Shown here in pieces: positions 16,672 to 25,594 of a DNA stretch of 64,000 bases. Origin of the DNA: Cloacibacterium normanense (GTDB taxonomy: Bacteria > Bacteroidota > Bacteroidia > Flavobacteriales > Weeksellaceae); contig NZ_PTPZ01000003.1 of the NCBI RefSeq assembly GCF_002943105.1, positions 186,001 through 250,000 on the forward strand, written 5' to 3'. The position numbers and the translations under genes were made by a program. The notes beneath the pieces were generated by a model. That model worked only from the letters and a program-made list of their open reading frames with translations, was not told where the DNA came from and ran no database searches. Within the stretch, counting starts at the first letter, position 1; each line of letters opens with the position of its first letter.

Positions 16672-16675
16672 AATG

Positions 16676-16750
16676 ATACGAGTTTCGAGTTTCGAGATAC
16701 GAGTTGTATTTCGTGAAATCTCGTAACACGTAACTTACAACACGTAACTC
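16676..16750 (+). repeat. TACGAGTTTCGAG minisatellite between moxR and DUF58 gene
   Basis: Short units such as CGAGTTTCGAG and ATACGAGTTGT are followed by partly complementary AATCTCGTAACACGTAAC and TACAACACGTAAC, so the whole can fold back. Related to the block inside rlmB (14779-14810). It fills the only sizeable gap of the early Bat operon. Confidence 0.75.
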
Positions 16751-16752
16751 TT

Positions 16753-17616
16753 ATGCAAATAAAAGATATTGTAAAAAAAGTAAAACAAATAGAAATCCGT
16801 ACTCGAAAGAGAACGGAAAATACTTTGATGGGGCAATATCACAGTGCTTTTAAAGGTCAAGGAATGGCTTTTGCAGAAGTTCGTCCGTATCAATTTGGAG
16901 ATGATATCAGAAGAATTGATTGGAACAAAACCGCACGTTTCAAAGAACCTTACGTAAAAGTGATGGAAGAAGAACGTGAACTCACCATGATGATTTTGGT
17001 AGACATTTCTGCCTCTATGAATTATGGGACAAAAATTCAACTGAAAAGAGAATTGGTGGCAGAAATTTCGGCAAGTTTAGGATTTTCGGCGGCAGGAAAT
17101 AATGATAAAGTAGGTCTGATTTTGTTTGCGGATAAAGTGTATAAAGTTATTCCGCCACAGAAAGGTAGAAAACATATTTTAGCCATAATTTCTACGATTT
17201 TGACCGCAGATTATGTGCAGGCAGAAACCAATATAGATGCGGCTTTAGAATATATGATGCATGTTTTTAAAAAGAAATCTCTAGCGTTTCTTTTTTCTGA
17301 TTTTGCAGATGAATTTGACGAAAAATTATTGAAAATCGCTTCCAAAAAACATCAATTACTAGGTTTGAGAGTTTTTGACGAAAAAGACAATGAAATTCCA
17401 GATGTAGGTTATGCTTTTTTCAGAGATATAGAAACAGGAAAACAAATTTGGGTAAATACGTCTAACCAAAGATGGCGTTACAATTATGCAGAAGCTCAGA
17501 AACAAAAAATAAGACACCTGAGAGAAGCTTTTGAGAAAAGTTCTGCAAGTTTTGTAGAAGTGAAAGCAGAGGAAGATTATACCAAGGTTTTGTATAATTA
17601 TTTTCAGAAAAAATAG
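16753..17616 (+). CDS. DUF58 domain protein of the MoxR/Bat operon
   Basis: 287 residues. DUF58 signature GQGMAFAEVRPYQFGDDIRRIDWNKTARF near residues 36-66, followed by a VWA-like domain with the MIDAS start DISASMNYG (about 83-91). Members are cytoplasmic partners of MoxR ATPases in envelope maturation or stress functions. The gene lies 81 bases after moxR and 13 bases before the BatD-like gene, as in other Bacteroidota Bat operons. Confidence 0.9.
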   Translation: MQIKDIVKKVKQIEIRTRKRTENTLMGQYHSAFKGQGMAFAEVRPYQFGDDIRRIDWNKTARFKEPYVKVMEEERELTMMILVDISASMNYGTKIQLKRELVAEISASLGFSAAGNNDKVGLILFADKVYKVIPPQKGRKHILAIISTILTADYVQAETNIDAALEYMMHVFKKKSLAFLFSDFADEFDEKLLKIASKKHQLLGLRVFDEKDNEIPDVGYAFFRDIETGKQIWVNTSNQRWRYNYAEAQKQKIRHLREAFEKSSASFVEVKAEEDYTKVLYNYFQKK

Positions 17617-17629
17617 AAAATAGCAATTA

Positions 17630-18637
17630 ATGAAGAAAAATTTTTTAAAAATTTTCAATCAATATATAGACCGACAACTCGATAAAGTTTCGCCAAATCT
17701 AAAAAGGTTCAAATGGCCTTTTGTTGCTTTTGGAGTGATTAAAAAATTGGCTTTGTTGTTTATTTTTGTTGCTCAATGTTTTTCTGCACAGACGCTTTCT
17801 TCTAATTTGTCTAAAGAAAAAATTGCGCTAGGCGAAAAAGCAACCTTTCGAGTAACCATCAATGGTTTAGGAGGAAAAGATGTGATTTCTAAACCTAAAA
17901 ATGAGCTCTTGCCTTTTCATTTAGAAGAAACAAAAGACGAAATCAACAAAACATACGATCAATACACCAGAACTGTAGAATTTCAGGTTTTTGAGGAAGG
18001 GAAATTTTCCATTCCAGAACTTGAATTTTCGATAAATGGAGCAGAAACCATCAAAACGATTCCTTACGAAATTACGGTTTATAATCCTGTGAATGCAGAT
18101 GATCAAATCAACGATATTATGAACAATAAGCAAGTTGATTTGGGTTTCAGTGATTATTGGGAAATGTATAAATGGTATATTTTAGGAGGTTTGGTGATTT
18201 TTACTTCCCTGTTTTTATTTTTAAGTTTCTTCAAAAATGGCGTTTTCAGAAATTCTGGAAAAGAGAAAAGTCCGATTCATAAAACATTACAAGATCTAAA
18301 AAATCTAGAAAAGAAGAAATACGCAGAAAAAGGCAATTACAGAATGTTTTATGTAGAATTGATAGACATAACCAGAGCTTTTTTGGTAAAACAATATCAT
18401 ATTCCTGCAGATGTTTTGTTGACCGATGATTTAATCGATGTGATGAAACATACCAATAAAATTTCGCCAGAGAATGAAAAAATAGTGGAAGAGGTTTTTC
18501 TGAGAGGAGATTTGGTGAAATTTGCCAAAATTCTTCCGAATCAAGAATTGATGGAGCGTGATTTTTTAGAGATTTATGAATTTGTAGAACGTTCGGTTAC
18601 AGATATTGAAGCAGAACATTTAAGAGAAGTGCATTAA
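17630..18637 (+). CDS. BatD-like / membrane-anchored protein of the Bat operon
   Basis: 335 residues. A hydrophobic signal or anchor lies unusually deep (LALLFIFVAQCFSAQ, about residues 40-54) behind a basic N-terminus. A beta-sandwich follows (LSSNLSKEKIALGEKATFRVTINGLG), like the first domain of BatD, then a transmembrane helix (WYILGGLVIFTSLFLFLSF, about 183-201) and a cytoplasmic helical tail with FYVELIDITRAFLVKQYHIPADVLLTDDLI. It sits between DUF58 and batA, where Bacteroidota often have a DUF4381-like gene. Exact role unknown; a scaffold for the VWA proteins is plausible. Confidence 0.7.
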   Translation: MKKNFLKIFNQYIDRQLDKVSPNLKRFKWPFVAFGVIKKLALLFIFVAQCFSAQTLSSNLSKEKIALGEKATFRVTINGLGGKDVISKPKNELLPFHLEETKDEINKTYDQYTRTVEFQVFEEGKFSIPELEFSINGAETIKTIPYEITVYNPVNADDQINDIMNNKQVDLGFSDYWEMYKWYILGGLVIFTSLFLFLSFFKNGVFRNSGKEKSPIHKTLQDLKNLEKKKYAEKGNYRMFYVELIDITRAFLVKQYHIPADVLLTDDLIDVMKHTNKISPENEKIVEEVFLRGDLVKFAKILPNQELMERDFLEIYEFVERSVTDIEAEHLREVH

Positions 18638-18638
18638 G

Positions 18639-19622
18639 ATGAATTTTGAGATAGACAGTCCATATTTTTTATTGCTATTTTTGCTTTTTATTCCGCTTTT
18701 GATAAGGGATTTTAGCAAGAAGAAAAATTCGGGAATTAATGTTCCGACTACCCAAAATATGTCTATAGCAGGAAGTTTTTCTTGGGTTCAAAAATTTTTA
18801 CAATTTTCTAAATACATCATTATTTCTGCGCTGATTATTGCTTTGGCTAGACCTAGAACTTACACCATTTTTAGCGATAGAGACGAAACCAAAGGCATTG
18901 ACATTTTCTTAGCGATTGACATTTCGCCCAGTATGTTGGCCAAAGATTTAGAGCCTGATAGAATTACAGCTTTGAAAAAAATAGCAACGGATTTTGTCAA
19001 AAAAAGGGAAGGCGATAGAATAGGAATTGTGGAATATTGGGGAGAAGGAATTACAAAAGTTCCGCTCACTTCTGACCATCAAGTGGTTTTAGATGAAATT
19101 AGAGACATGAGTCCGAGTGAAGAACTTACGGGAACAGCGATTGGAGAAGGACTTTCTGTAGCGGTTAATCATTTGAAAGACAGTAAATCAAAGTCTAAAA
19201 TCATTATTTTAATGACTGATGGCGTAAATACGGTTCCGAATGCGATGCCACCACAGTTTGCAGGTGAATTGGCAAAATCCTACGGAATTAAAGTGTACAC
19301 GATAGGAATCGGAACGAATGGTTTTGCGTTATTTCCGCAGATTACATCTTTTGGGATACAATTTTTCGAACAAGAAGTACAGATTGATGAAGCTACGCTT
19401 TCTGAAATTGCGACTTTAACAGGTGGAAAATATTACAGAGCTACTTCTAATACGAGTTTAGAAAATGTATATAACGAGATTAACTCTTTAGAAAAATCGA
19501 AAATTAAGACCAATAAAATTTACAATTACGAAGAATATTTCAGGGTTTTTCTTTGGATTGCCTTGGTGTTTTTAATAATAGATGCAGTTTTAAGATGGAG
19601 AATTTTCAGGATTTTTAATTAA
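18639..19622 (+). CDS. batA: VWA domain membrane protein BatA
   Basis: 327 residues. Two N-terminal membrane segments (YFLLLFLLFIPLLI; YIIISALIIALARP), a periplasmic VWA domain with a MIDAS motif DISPSMLAKD (about 88-97) and GTAIGEGLSVA plus MTDGVNTV, and a C-terminal helix (FRVFLWIALVFLIIDAVL). It starts 1 base after the previous stop. Bat proteins in Bacteroides and Leptospira are linked to oxygen or oxidative-stress tolerance, though the mechanism is unclear. Confidence 0.88.
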   Translation: MNFEIDSPYFLLLFLLFIPLLIRDFSKKKNSGINVPTTQNMSIAGSFSWVQKFLQFSKYIIISALIIALARPRTYTIFSDRDETKGIDIFLAIDISPSMLAKDLEPDRITALKKIATDFVKKREGDRIGIVEYWGEGITKVPLTSDHQVVLDEIRDMSPSEELTGTAIGEGLSVAVNHLKDSKSKSKIIILMTDGVNTVPNAMPPQFAGELAKSYGIKVYTIGIGTNGFALFPQITSFGIQFFEQEVQIDEATLSEIATLTGGKYYRATSNTSLENVYNEINSLEKSKIKTNKIYNYEEYFRVFLWIALVFLIIDAVLRWRIFRIFN

Positions 19623-19631
19623 AAAATAGAA

Positions 19632-20639
19632 ATGAATTTTAGTCTAGGAAATATTTGGTATTTATTGTTGTTATTGCTTTTGCCAGTAATAGCATGGCTT
19701 CTTTTTGGTTTCAAAAAATGGAAATCAGAAAGGAGAAATATTTTTGCTGAAGCTCAATTTCAAGAAGATTTATTTCCGAAAGATCATCAATTTTCTAAAT
19801 TTTTCCCAGTTTTATATTTGTTGGCTTTCGTTTTTTTGATTTTAGCAATGGTAGATTTTTTGGGAGGAAAAGAAGAGATGAAAATCCAACAAAAAGTAAA
19901 TTCTGTGATTTTTTTGCTAGATGTTTCTAACTCTATGAACGCACAAGATGTGCAACCTTCTCGATTAGAACAAGCCAAAAACATTTTGATCAATACCATA
20001 CAAAATTTGGGCGATGACAAAGTAGGAATCGTAGTTTTTGCAGGAGATGCACAATCTATAATGCCTTTGACTACAGATTATTCTGCCGCCGAAACGTATA
20101 TTGGAGCGATAGAAACCACTACGATTGGGAAACAAGGGACAGATTTTCTAAAAGCAATAGAAGTAGCCACAGAAAAATTTAAAAATGTTCCGAAAGGTGC
20201 TAGAAAAATCGTTTTAATTAGTGATGGCGAAGATAATGAAGGAAATGACAAAGCGGCGATAGATGAAGCATTGAGACAAGGAATAACCATCAATTCTGTA
20301 GGAATAGGAAAAGACGATGGAGCGCCAATTCCTATTTATGAATTTGGGCAATTAATGGGCTATAAAACAGATGCTCTCGGCGAGACGATTATTACCAAAA
20401 GACAAACAGAAGCATTGATGTCTCTCGCTTTTGATACTAATGGCGAATATGTGGACGGAAATGATATGGAAGCAGCGGTGAATAAAATTGTTTTACAACT
20501 CAGAAACCAAAAAGGAGCTTCGGAAACATTGGTAAATACACAATCTGCGGTGCATTATTACCAATGGTTTTTGGGCGTTTCGCTTTTTATATTTGTCATT
20601 ATTTTTCTTTTTAATCCTAAAAAAGATTTCAATTTTTAA
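19632..20639 (+). CDS. batB: VWA domain membrane protein BatB
   Basis: 335 residues with the same layout as the gene before it: two N-terminal helices (WYLLLLLLLPVIAWLLF; FPVLYLLAFVFLILAMVDFL), VWA with MIDAS DVSNSMNAQD, the threonine region DFLKAIE and ISDGEDNEGN, and a C-terminal anchor (WFLGVSLFIFVIIFLF). The start lies 9 bases after batA. BatA and BatB probably form a heteromeric periplasmic complex activated by the MoxR ATPase. Confidence 0.88.
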   Translation: MNFSLGNIWYLLLLLLLPVIAWLLFGFKKWKSERRNIFAEAQFQEDLFPKDHQFSKFFPVLYLLAFVFLILAMVDFLGGKEEMKIQQKVNSVIFLLDVSNSMNAQDVQPSRLEQAKNILINTIQNLGDDKVGIVVFAGDAQSIMPLTTDYSAAETYIGAIETTTIGKQGTDFLKAIEVATEKFKNVPKGARKIVLISDGEDNEGNDKAAIDEALRQGITINSVGIGKDDGAPIPIYEFGQLMGYKTDALGETIITKRQTEALMSLAFDTNGEYVDGNDMEAAVNKIVLQLRNQKGASETLVNTQSAVHYYQWFLGVSLFIFVIIFLFNPKKDFNF

Positions 20640-20762
20640 AAATGAAAACTTTAGAAAACGCAAAACCTTGAATTTTAGTCTCAAAAAACTACTTTTTTAT
20701 CAATTATTTAACATTTCTAGGATTTAATTTTAAGAATTAAAGCGATATTTTTGTACCAACAA

Positions 20763-21554
20763 ATGTTGATAAAGTTTTTTGTACATATTAGCTTATTTTT
20801 TCTTGGTCTCTTTAATGTTAAGGCCCAAGAAAGTTTAAACACCCTAATCTTCAGAGGAAACCGAAGCTTCGACAAACAAAAGTATGGCGAAGCTACTTCT
20901 ACATTTTCGGAAGCGGTGAAAAAAAATGAAAAAGATTTTGGTGCGCATTATAATTTGGGCAATTCTTTGTATAAAATAAAAAAGTACGACGAAGCGATTG
21001 CCGAATATCAAAAAGCACAAAAAAATACCAATAATAAAGATGAAAAAGCAGCTTCTTATTACAACGAAGGAAATGCTCATCTTCAAAATGGTGATGGCGA
21101 AAAAGCAGTTAATGCTTATAAGAATGCTTTGAAATTCGATCCAGATAATGAAGCGATTTTAAAAAATTTACAAATTGCAAAGAAGAAGCAAAAGCAAAAA
21201 GACAATAAACAAAATCAACAAAACCAACAGCAAAATCAACAAAATAACCAAAATAAAAACCAAGATAATAATCAAAATCAGCAAGGAGATCAAAATCAAG
21301 AAAATAAAAATAACAATACCAAAAATCAACCGAAAGGTAATATAGGCGATCAAAATAAAGGAAAAGGAAATCAAGGAGCGGAAAAACAAAATCAGAAAAA
21401 TGAGCCGCAGAATCCTAATGACCCAAATAAAATCCCTAAAGATTTGCAAAAATTAATTCTGCAAAGAAGTGCAAATCAAGAAAGAGAAACCGCCAAAAAA
21501 TTACTCAATAAAAATGGTTACTATTCACCAGAAAGCAATACAAAAGACTGGTAA
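20763..21554 (+). CDS. batC: TPR protein BatC with Asn/Gln-rich tail
   Basis: 263 residues from ATG 20763 (MLIKFFVHISLFFLGLFNVKAQ is a signal peptide); TTG 20751 only adds four residues. Three TPR-like helical pairs follow (LIFRGNRSFDKQKYGEATSTF; AHYNLGNSLYKIKKYDEAIAEY; SYYNEGNAHLQNGDGEKAVNAY), then about 80 residues of Q/N/K-rich low complexity and a conserved end (LQKLILQRSANQERETAKKLLNKNGYY). A TATTTTTG box at 20746-20753 suggests an internal promoter inside the 123-base gap after batB. Confidence 0.85.
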   Translation: MLIKFFVHISLFFLGLFNVKAQESLNTLIFRGNRSFDKQKYGEATSTFSEAVKKNEKDFGAHYNLGNSLYKIKKYDEAIAEYQKAQKNTNNKDEKAASYYNEGNAHLQNGDGEKAVNAYKNALKFDPDNEAILKNLQIAKKKQKQKDNKQNQQNQQQNQQNNQNKNQDNNQNQQGDQNQENKNNNTKNQPKGNIGDQNKGKGNQGAEKQNQKNEPQNPNDPNKIPKDLQKLILQRSANQERETAKKLLNKNGYYSPESNTKDW

Positions 21555-21557
21555 TTA

Positions 21558-23270
21558 ATGCAAAAAGTTCTCAACATATTATTTTTTGTAATGTCTGCAA
21601 TTTCTTACGGACAAGTTACCGTTTTGACTGATGTCAATACCAAAGAACCGAAGCAAAATGAACCCGTTGTTCTCACCATTGTACAAGAAGTGGTAGGCGA
21701 AAACATGGAACAGCAGAGTCCCCTTCGTCTTCCTGATTTATCAAAATTCGATATTGTAGGAAGTGCTTCCGAACAAAATACTTTCATTGACCAAAAAAGA
21801 GGAATTAGAGTAAACCAAATCATTTATCAATTATATCTTCAGCCAAAAGTTACGGGAAAAGTGAAAATTGGCTCGGCTTTACTTACCGTAAATGGTAAAA
21901 TTTATAAATCAGAACCTTTTGATATTTTGGTGAAAGAAACGTCACGAGCTGAAACCGAATATCTTTCTAAAGATGTGTATCTGAATGTAGAAGTTCAAGA
22001 CAAGGAAGTTTATGAAAATCAGCCAACTGTAGCGGTTTTGAGAGCTTATAGCAAGAATTATGATAATTTCAGAAAATTAGAAAATATAAAATTTCCGCAA
22101 CAAAATAACGCGAGAATTAAGCCTATCAGTTACAAAAAACAAGACATAGAAAATGTAAATGGCGAAATGGCTTCGCAAGTAATTGCTATGTTTATTATTT
22201 TTCCAGAAGAAGCGGGTAATGTAGAAATAGAGCCAGTTTCGGCAATGGTGAAAACGCCAGAAATCAGTAAAATTGTTTCGAATAAGGTTAAAATTAATGT
22301 AAAAACTTTGCCGAAAGATTCTCCAGAGAATTTTAAAAATGCGGTAGGGAAATTTCATGTTTCCATTAAAGAAATAGCAAAAACAGAACCTCTGGAAGTA
22401 AACAAACCGATTGACGTTTTGGTGAAAATTTCAGGTTTAGGAAATTTAGACGAAGATAAATTGCCGAAATTAATAGAATCTAAAGATTATACTTTTTTCA
22501 AACCTCAGATTATAAGCAAATTATCTACCAATAAAGAAGGAGTGAAAGGTTCAATTACTGCAAAATATGTGGTGATTCCTAAGCATGAAGGGAAAATCAA
22601 TATTTCTACTGAACCGTTTTCGTTTTTCAATCCAGAACTGAATCAGTACATTGATTTGGGTGTGAAAAGTATTGTGTTGAATGTACTAAATTCAGCTCAA
22701 ATTGCAGCGCAGAAATCAACTATTGATATTGTGGATGATTATACTGCCAATGTTTTAAATAGCGTTCCTTTGCCTGTTATCGAAAAAGAAAAACATACAC
22801 AGTCTTACCGTTTTAATTTTAAAAATTTATTTTTTGGTTTGGCAGTGCTTGTAATGGGAACTTTCCTTTTCTTCTTGTGGATTAGACCAAAGAAAAAAGC
22901 TTTGGTTACTGTTGAAAATAAACCAATAACTACCATTAGAGAAGAAGAAGAAAAAATTAAAAATCTTCTAAAACCAGGCTTTGAAGCGAATTTAGAATAT
23001 ATGAAAACGCTTTTGTCTAACAGAGACTATTCAGCATTTTTTGCTACTTATGAAGAGTTGCAACAAGATGCAGAACAGCATATTCAGCAAAAATTTGGAA
23101 TGGGATTGAAAGCATTTTTAGAAAATTACAAAGGTTCTCAGTTCACCGAAGATTTCAGAAATCTAGAACAACAAATTTCAATAGAAAAATACTCGCCTAT
23201 TCATGACGACTCTCATTTAGAAGAGCTTTACAACTCTATAACTGCGATGTATTCTGAAATTATGGAATAA
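21558..23270 (+). CDS. batD: BatD, periplasmic beta-domain protein
   Basis: 570 residues. Signal peptide (KVLNILFFVMSAISYGQ), several beta-sandwich domains with the BatD motif VLTDVNTKEPKQNEPVVLTIVQ and LRLPDLSKFDIVGSASEQNTF, one transmembrane helix near the end (LFFGLAVLVMGTFLFFLWI, about 424-442), then a cytoplasmic helical tail. It starts 3 bases after batC. Last gene of the moxR-Bat operon; probably organises BatA/BatB at the membrane. Confidence 0.88.
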   Translation: MQKVLNILFFVMSAISYGQVTVLTDVNTKEPKQNEPVVLTIVQEVVGENMEQQSPLRLPDLSKFDIVGSASEQNTFIDQKRGIRVNQIIYQLYLQPKVTGKVKIGSALLTVNGKIYKSEPFDILVKETSRAETEYLSKDVYLNVEVQDKEVYENQPTVAVLRAYSKNYDNFRKLENIKFPQQNNARIKPISYKKQDIENVNGEMASQVIAMFIIFPEEAGNVEIEPVSAMVKTPEISKIVSNKVKINVKTLPKDSPENFKNAVGKFHVSIKEIAKTEPLEVNKPIDVLVKISGLGNLDEDKLPKLIESKDYTFFKPQIISKLSTNKEGVKGSITAKYVVIPKHEGKINISTEPFSFFNPELNQYIDLGVKSIVLNVLNSAQIAAQKSTIDIVDDYTANVLNSVPLPVIEKEKHTQSYRFNFKNLFFGLAVLVMGTFLFFLWIRPKKKALVTVENKPITTIREEEEKIKNLLKPGFEANLEYMKTLLSNRDYSAFFATYEELQQDAEQHIQQKFGMGLKAFLENYKGSQFTEDFRNLEQQISIEKYSPIHDDSHLEELYNSITAMYSEIME

Positions 23271-23315
23271 TAAAAGTATTTCATACTTTTGTGAAAATAA
23301 TAAAAAAATCACACT

Positions 23316-23912
23316 ATGTTAGAATCGTTTTCTTTTAAAGAAACCTTGACTTGTTTTATGGTTTTGTTTGCAGTAATCGATATTTTAGGTTCGGTTCCTA
23401 TTATTGTTTCTCTTAGAAAGCAATTCGGGCATATTGATGCAGAAAGAGCATCGATTGTTTCTGGAGCATTGATGATTGTTTTTCTTTTTGTAGGAAAAGA
23501 AATGCTAAAATTCATCGGGATAGACGTGAATTCGTTTGCAATTGCGGGAGCTTTGGTTATTTTTATTATTGCTTTGGAAATGATTTTGGGAATAGAAATT
23601 CACAAAGTAGAAAACGTGAAGGCTGCTTCTATCGTTCCGATTGCGTTTCCTTTAGTAGCCGGAGCTGGAACATTGACGACTACCTTATCACTTCGTGCAG
23701 AATTTCATGTAGTGAATATAATTTTAGGGATTTTGCTCAATACCATTTTGGTTTACATCGTTCTAAAATCTGCCAATTTCTTAGAAGAAAAAATAGGAGA
23801 TGCTACGCTGATGATTTTCAAAAAAGTTTTTGGAATTATCCTTTTAGCGATTTCTATTAAATTATTTACCGCTAACTTTGCGCAGTTATTTTCTACTTAC
23901 GTACAATTTTAA
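23316..23912 (+). CDS. MarC family membrane protein
   Basis: 198 residues with six predicted transmembrane helices. Family features: FKETLTCFMVLFAVIDILGSVPIIVSL at the start and IAFPLVAGAGTLTTTLSLRAEF, the conserved AGAG(T) loop of MarC (UPF0056). MarC was once linked to multiple-antibiotic resistance in E. coli, but that was not confirmed; transport substrate unknown. Followed 33 bases on by a small membrane protein and a shared terminator. Confidence 0.88.
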   Translation: MLESFSFKETLTCFMVLFAVIDILGSVPIIVSLRKQFGHIDAERASIVSGALMIVFLFVGKEMLKFIGIDVNSFAIAGALVIFIIALEMILGIEIHKVENVKAASIVPIAFPLVAGAGTLTTTLSLRAEFHVVNIILGILLNTILVYIVLKSANFLEEKIGDATLMIFKKVFGIILLAISIKLFTANFAQLFSTYVQF

Positions 23913-23945
23913 AATTATCAATATTAAATCATAAATCTCATACCA

Positions 23946-24143
23946 ATGACAACGTTTTACAAAGTTTTTTTAGTGCTTTTTATTATATTTTTAGGAGTTA
24001 ATCTTTATGCAATCGACTGGAATTTAGGTTTTATGCATTCAGAAAACAATAAATTCTTATTCTCTATAGTCGCATCTATTATAGGAATTTTAGTTACTCT
24101 GGTTATGAACACTTGGAAAAAACTTTCGCAGAAAAATAGTTAA
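23946..24143 (+). CDS. Small two-helix membrane protein, unknown
   Basis: 65 residues with two transmembrane helices (VFLVLFIIFLGVNLYAI; FLFSIVASIIGILVTLVMNTW) and a short basic end (KKLSQKNS). Similar small proteins are common in Flavobacteriia, but I cannot name a family. It lies between marC and a strong terminator, so it is probably cotranscribed with marC. Confidence 0.6.
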   Translation: MTTFYKVFLVLFIIFLGVNLYAIDWNLGFMHSENNKFLFSIVASIIGILVTLVMNTWKKLSQKNS

Positions 24144-24145
24144 TG

Positions 24146-24175
24146 AAAAATCCGCTTCTAGAAGCGGATTTTTTT
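24146..24175. terminator. Bidirectional hairpin terminator between convergent genes
   Basis: Perfect palindrome AATCCGCTTC-TA-GAAGCGGATT extended by A5 and T7 flanks, between the small membrane gene (+) and the isochorismate synthase gene (-). It overlaps the last codon of the latter by one or two bases. Confidence 0.85.
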
Positions 24176-25148
24176 ATTGTAAATGATGAAGAATAGCTTG
24201 AGATTTCAGTTCGGTTTCTCGCCATTCTTTTTCTGGCGAAGAAAGTGCCGTAATTCCGCCACCTGCAAAAGCGATTACTTGATTTTTGTAAATTTTTGCA
24301 CATCTAAGATTCACAAAGCAATAAATTTCTTCCTCGGTTTCTATTTTAATGTAACCTGCGTAAAATTCACGGTTATATTGTTCAATTTCTATAATTTTTT
24401 CTTTGCAAAATTCCTTCGGAATTCCACAAACTGCGGGAGTAGGATGGAGTTCTTCAATTAATTCTTCAAGTCTATTATCTTCGATTTTTGCAGTGAAATC
24501 AGTTCTTAGATGTTTAATATTCCCAGAAATATGATTATAAGTTTCAGACTCTTCGACCTCGCTCAGAGTGACATATTTTTTTAAAATTTCAGAAATATAA
24601 TGGGTGACAGGCTTTTGTTCTTCAATTTCTTTTTCGCTCCATTCTGCATCTACTGGAAGAGTTCCTGCCAAACTCATGGTGAAAAACTCATGTGTTTTTT
24701 TATTGAATTTTCCTAAAATTTCTGGTGTTGCACCGATCCAAATTTCTTCATCAGAAATAAGCAGATAACAAAGCGTATTTGGGTATTTTTTGCATAGCAG
24801 TTGGTAGGTTTCTTCTAAATTGATAGAAGAAATTTCTTTAGCAATAGGTCTAGAAATAACAAGTTTTGGCAAGTTATTTTGCTTGATAATTTCAATCGCT
24901 TTTTCTAATTTTTGGAGATATTCTTCATGCTGAGGAATATTTAGTTCAGCATTATTTTCAGGAAAATTTTCTACCTCAAAAAAAGAAGATTTGAGTTCTT
25001 CTGAAGTACAAACTTCTAGATTTTCTGCTTGTAAATGAATGGTTTTCCCATTGGTAAAAGGAAAAAAAGAAGCCACATTTCTTGCAGCTTCATGATGATG
25101 TATTAGGATAAACTTTTCTTCAAAAGGCAATCTAAAAATAGCTTTCAT
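24174..25148 (-). CDS. menF: Chorismate-binding enzyme, probable isochorismate synthase MenF
   Basis: 324 residues, the short form found in Bacteroidota. Catalytic-domain motifs: LPKLVISRPIAKEI, ISDEEIWIGATPEILGKF, MSLAGTLPVDAEWSEKEIEEQKPVTHYI, ELHPTPAVCGIPKE (the conserved HPTPAVCG loop) and IYCFVNLRCAKIYKNQVIAFAGGGITALSSPEKEW. These fit isochorismate synthase, the first step of menaquinone synthesis, better than anthranilate or aminodeoxychorismate synthase. The start overlaps the thioesterase stop by one base, which supports a menaquinone link. Residues about 192-203 (VTLSEVEESET) are repeat-encoded. Confidence 0.82.
   Translation of the reverse strand: MKAIFRLPFEEKFILIHHHEAARNVASFFPFTNGKTIHLQAENLEVCTSEELKSSFFEVENFPENNAELNIPQHEEYLQKLEKAIEIIKQNNLPKLVISRPIAKEISSINLEETYQLLCKKYPNTLCYLLISDEEIWIGATPEILGKFNKKTHEFFTMSLAGTLPVDAEWSEKEIEEQKPVTHYISEILKKYVTLSEVEESETYNHISGNIKHLRTDFTAKIEDNRLEELIEELHPTPAVCGIPKEFCKEKIIEIEQYNREFYAGYIKIETEEEIYCFVNLRCAKIYKNQVIAFAGGGITALSSPEKEWRETELKSQAILHHLQ
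24546..24573 (-). repeat. CTGAGCnnnGTCGAAG core repeat inside menF
   Basis: On the minus strand: TGTCACT, CTGAGCGAGGTCGAAG, AGTCT. Same core as at 9079-9106 and in composite repeats A and B, but in the opposite orientation relative to the host gene. It adds about ten in-frame residues. Confidence 0.88.
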
Positions 25149-25576
25149 TACTTTTCTATTTTTCGGTTAATCACCATATTCGTCATCGTAGAATGACACA
25201 GTAAACTTCCGTTTTCGTCTTTTATTTCTATTTCTAAAAAATGGAGGGTTTGTCCTTTTCTAATCATTCTAGCCGTTCCAGTAACGGTTCCTTCGGTTTT
25301 ACTTTTGAGATGATTAGAATTGATATTGGTTCCTACAGCAGCTTTTCCTTCGTGTGCTACCAAAATATTAGAAAGACATGAGCCTAAACTTTCTGCAAAT
25401 GCAATGTTAGCACCACCATGCAATAAACCTAATGGCTGATGAACTCTAGAGTTTACGGGCATAGTTCCCACCAAATAATCGTCTCCCAAATCGGTGAAAA
25501 CGATTTCTAAAGTTTCCATTAAAGTGTTTTTATTCCAAAGGTTGAGCTGTGCTAATTTTTCTTCGTTGGTCATCAT
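25148..25576 (-). CDS. PaaI-type hotdog thioesterase, candidate DHNA-CoA thioesterase
   Basis: 142 residues, single hotdog domain. The signature is RVHQPLGLLHGGANIAFAESLGS, with the catalytic acidic residue in AES and the HGG turn, followed by VGTNINSNHLKSKTEGTVTGTARMIRKGQTLHFLEIEI. Such enzymes hydrolyse aromatic acyl-CoA thioesters. The one-base overlap with menF makes 1,4-dihydroxy-2-naphthoyl-CoA, an intermediate of menaquinone synthesis, the likely substrate (MenI role). A second ATG three bases in (25573) is an equal start choice. Confidence 0.8.
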   Translation of the reverse strand: MMTNEEKLAQLNLWNKNTLMETLEIVFTDLGDDYLVGTMPVNSRVHQPLGLLHGGANIAFAESLGSCLSNILVAHEGKAAVGTNINSNHLKSKTEGTVTGTARMIRKGQTLHFLEIEIKDENGSLLCHSTMTNMVINRKIEK

Positions 25577-25594
25577 AAAAATTCAACTTTTAGA

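Noticed and set aside
21170-21460. Asn/Gln-rich stretch of batC as a repeat element or prion-like insertion
   Set aside because: Low-complexity Q/N/K tails are usual in BatC proteins; no DNA-level repeat unit is shared with other places in the window.
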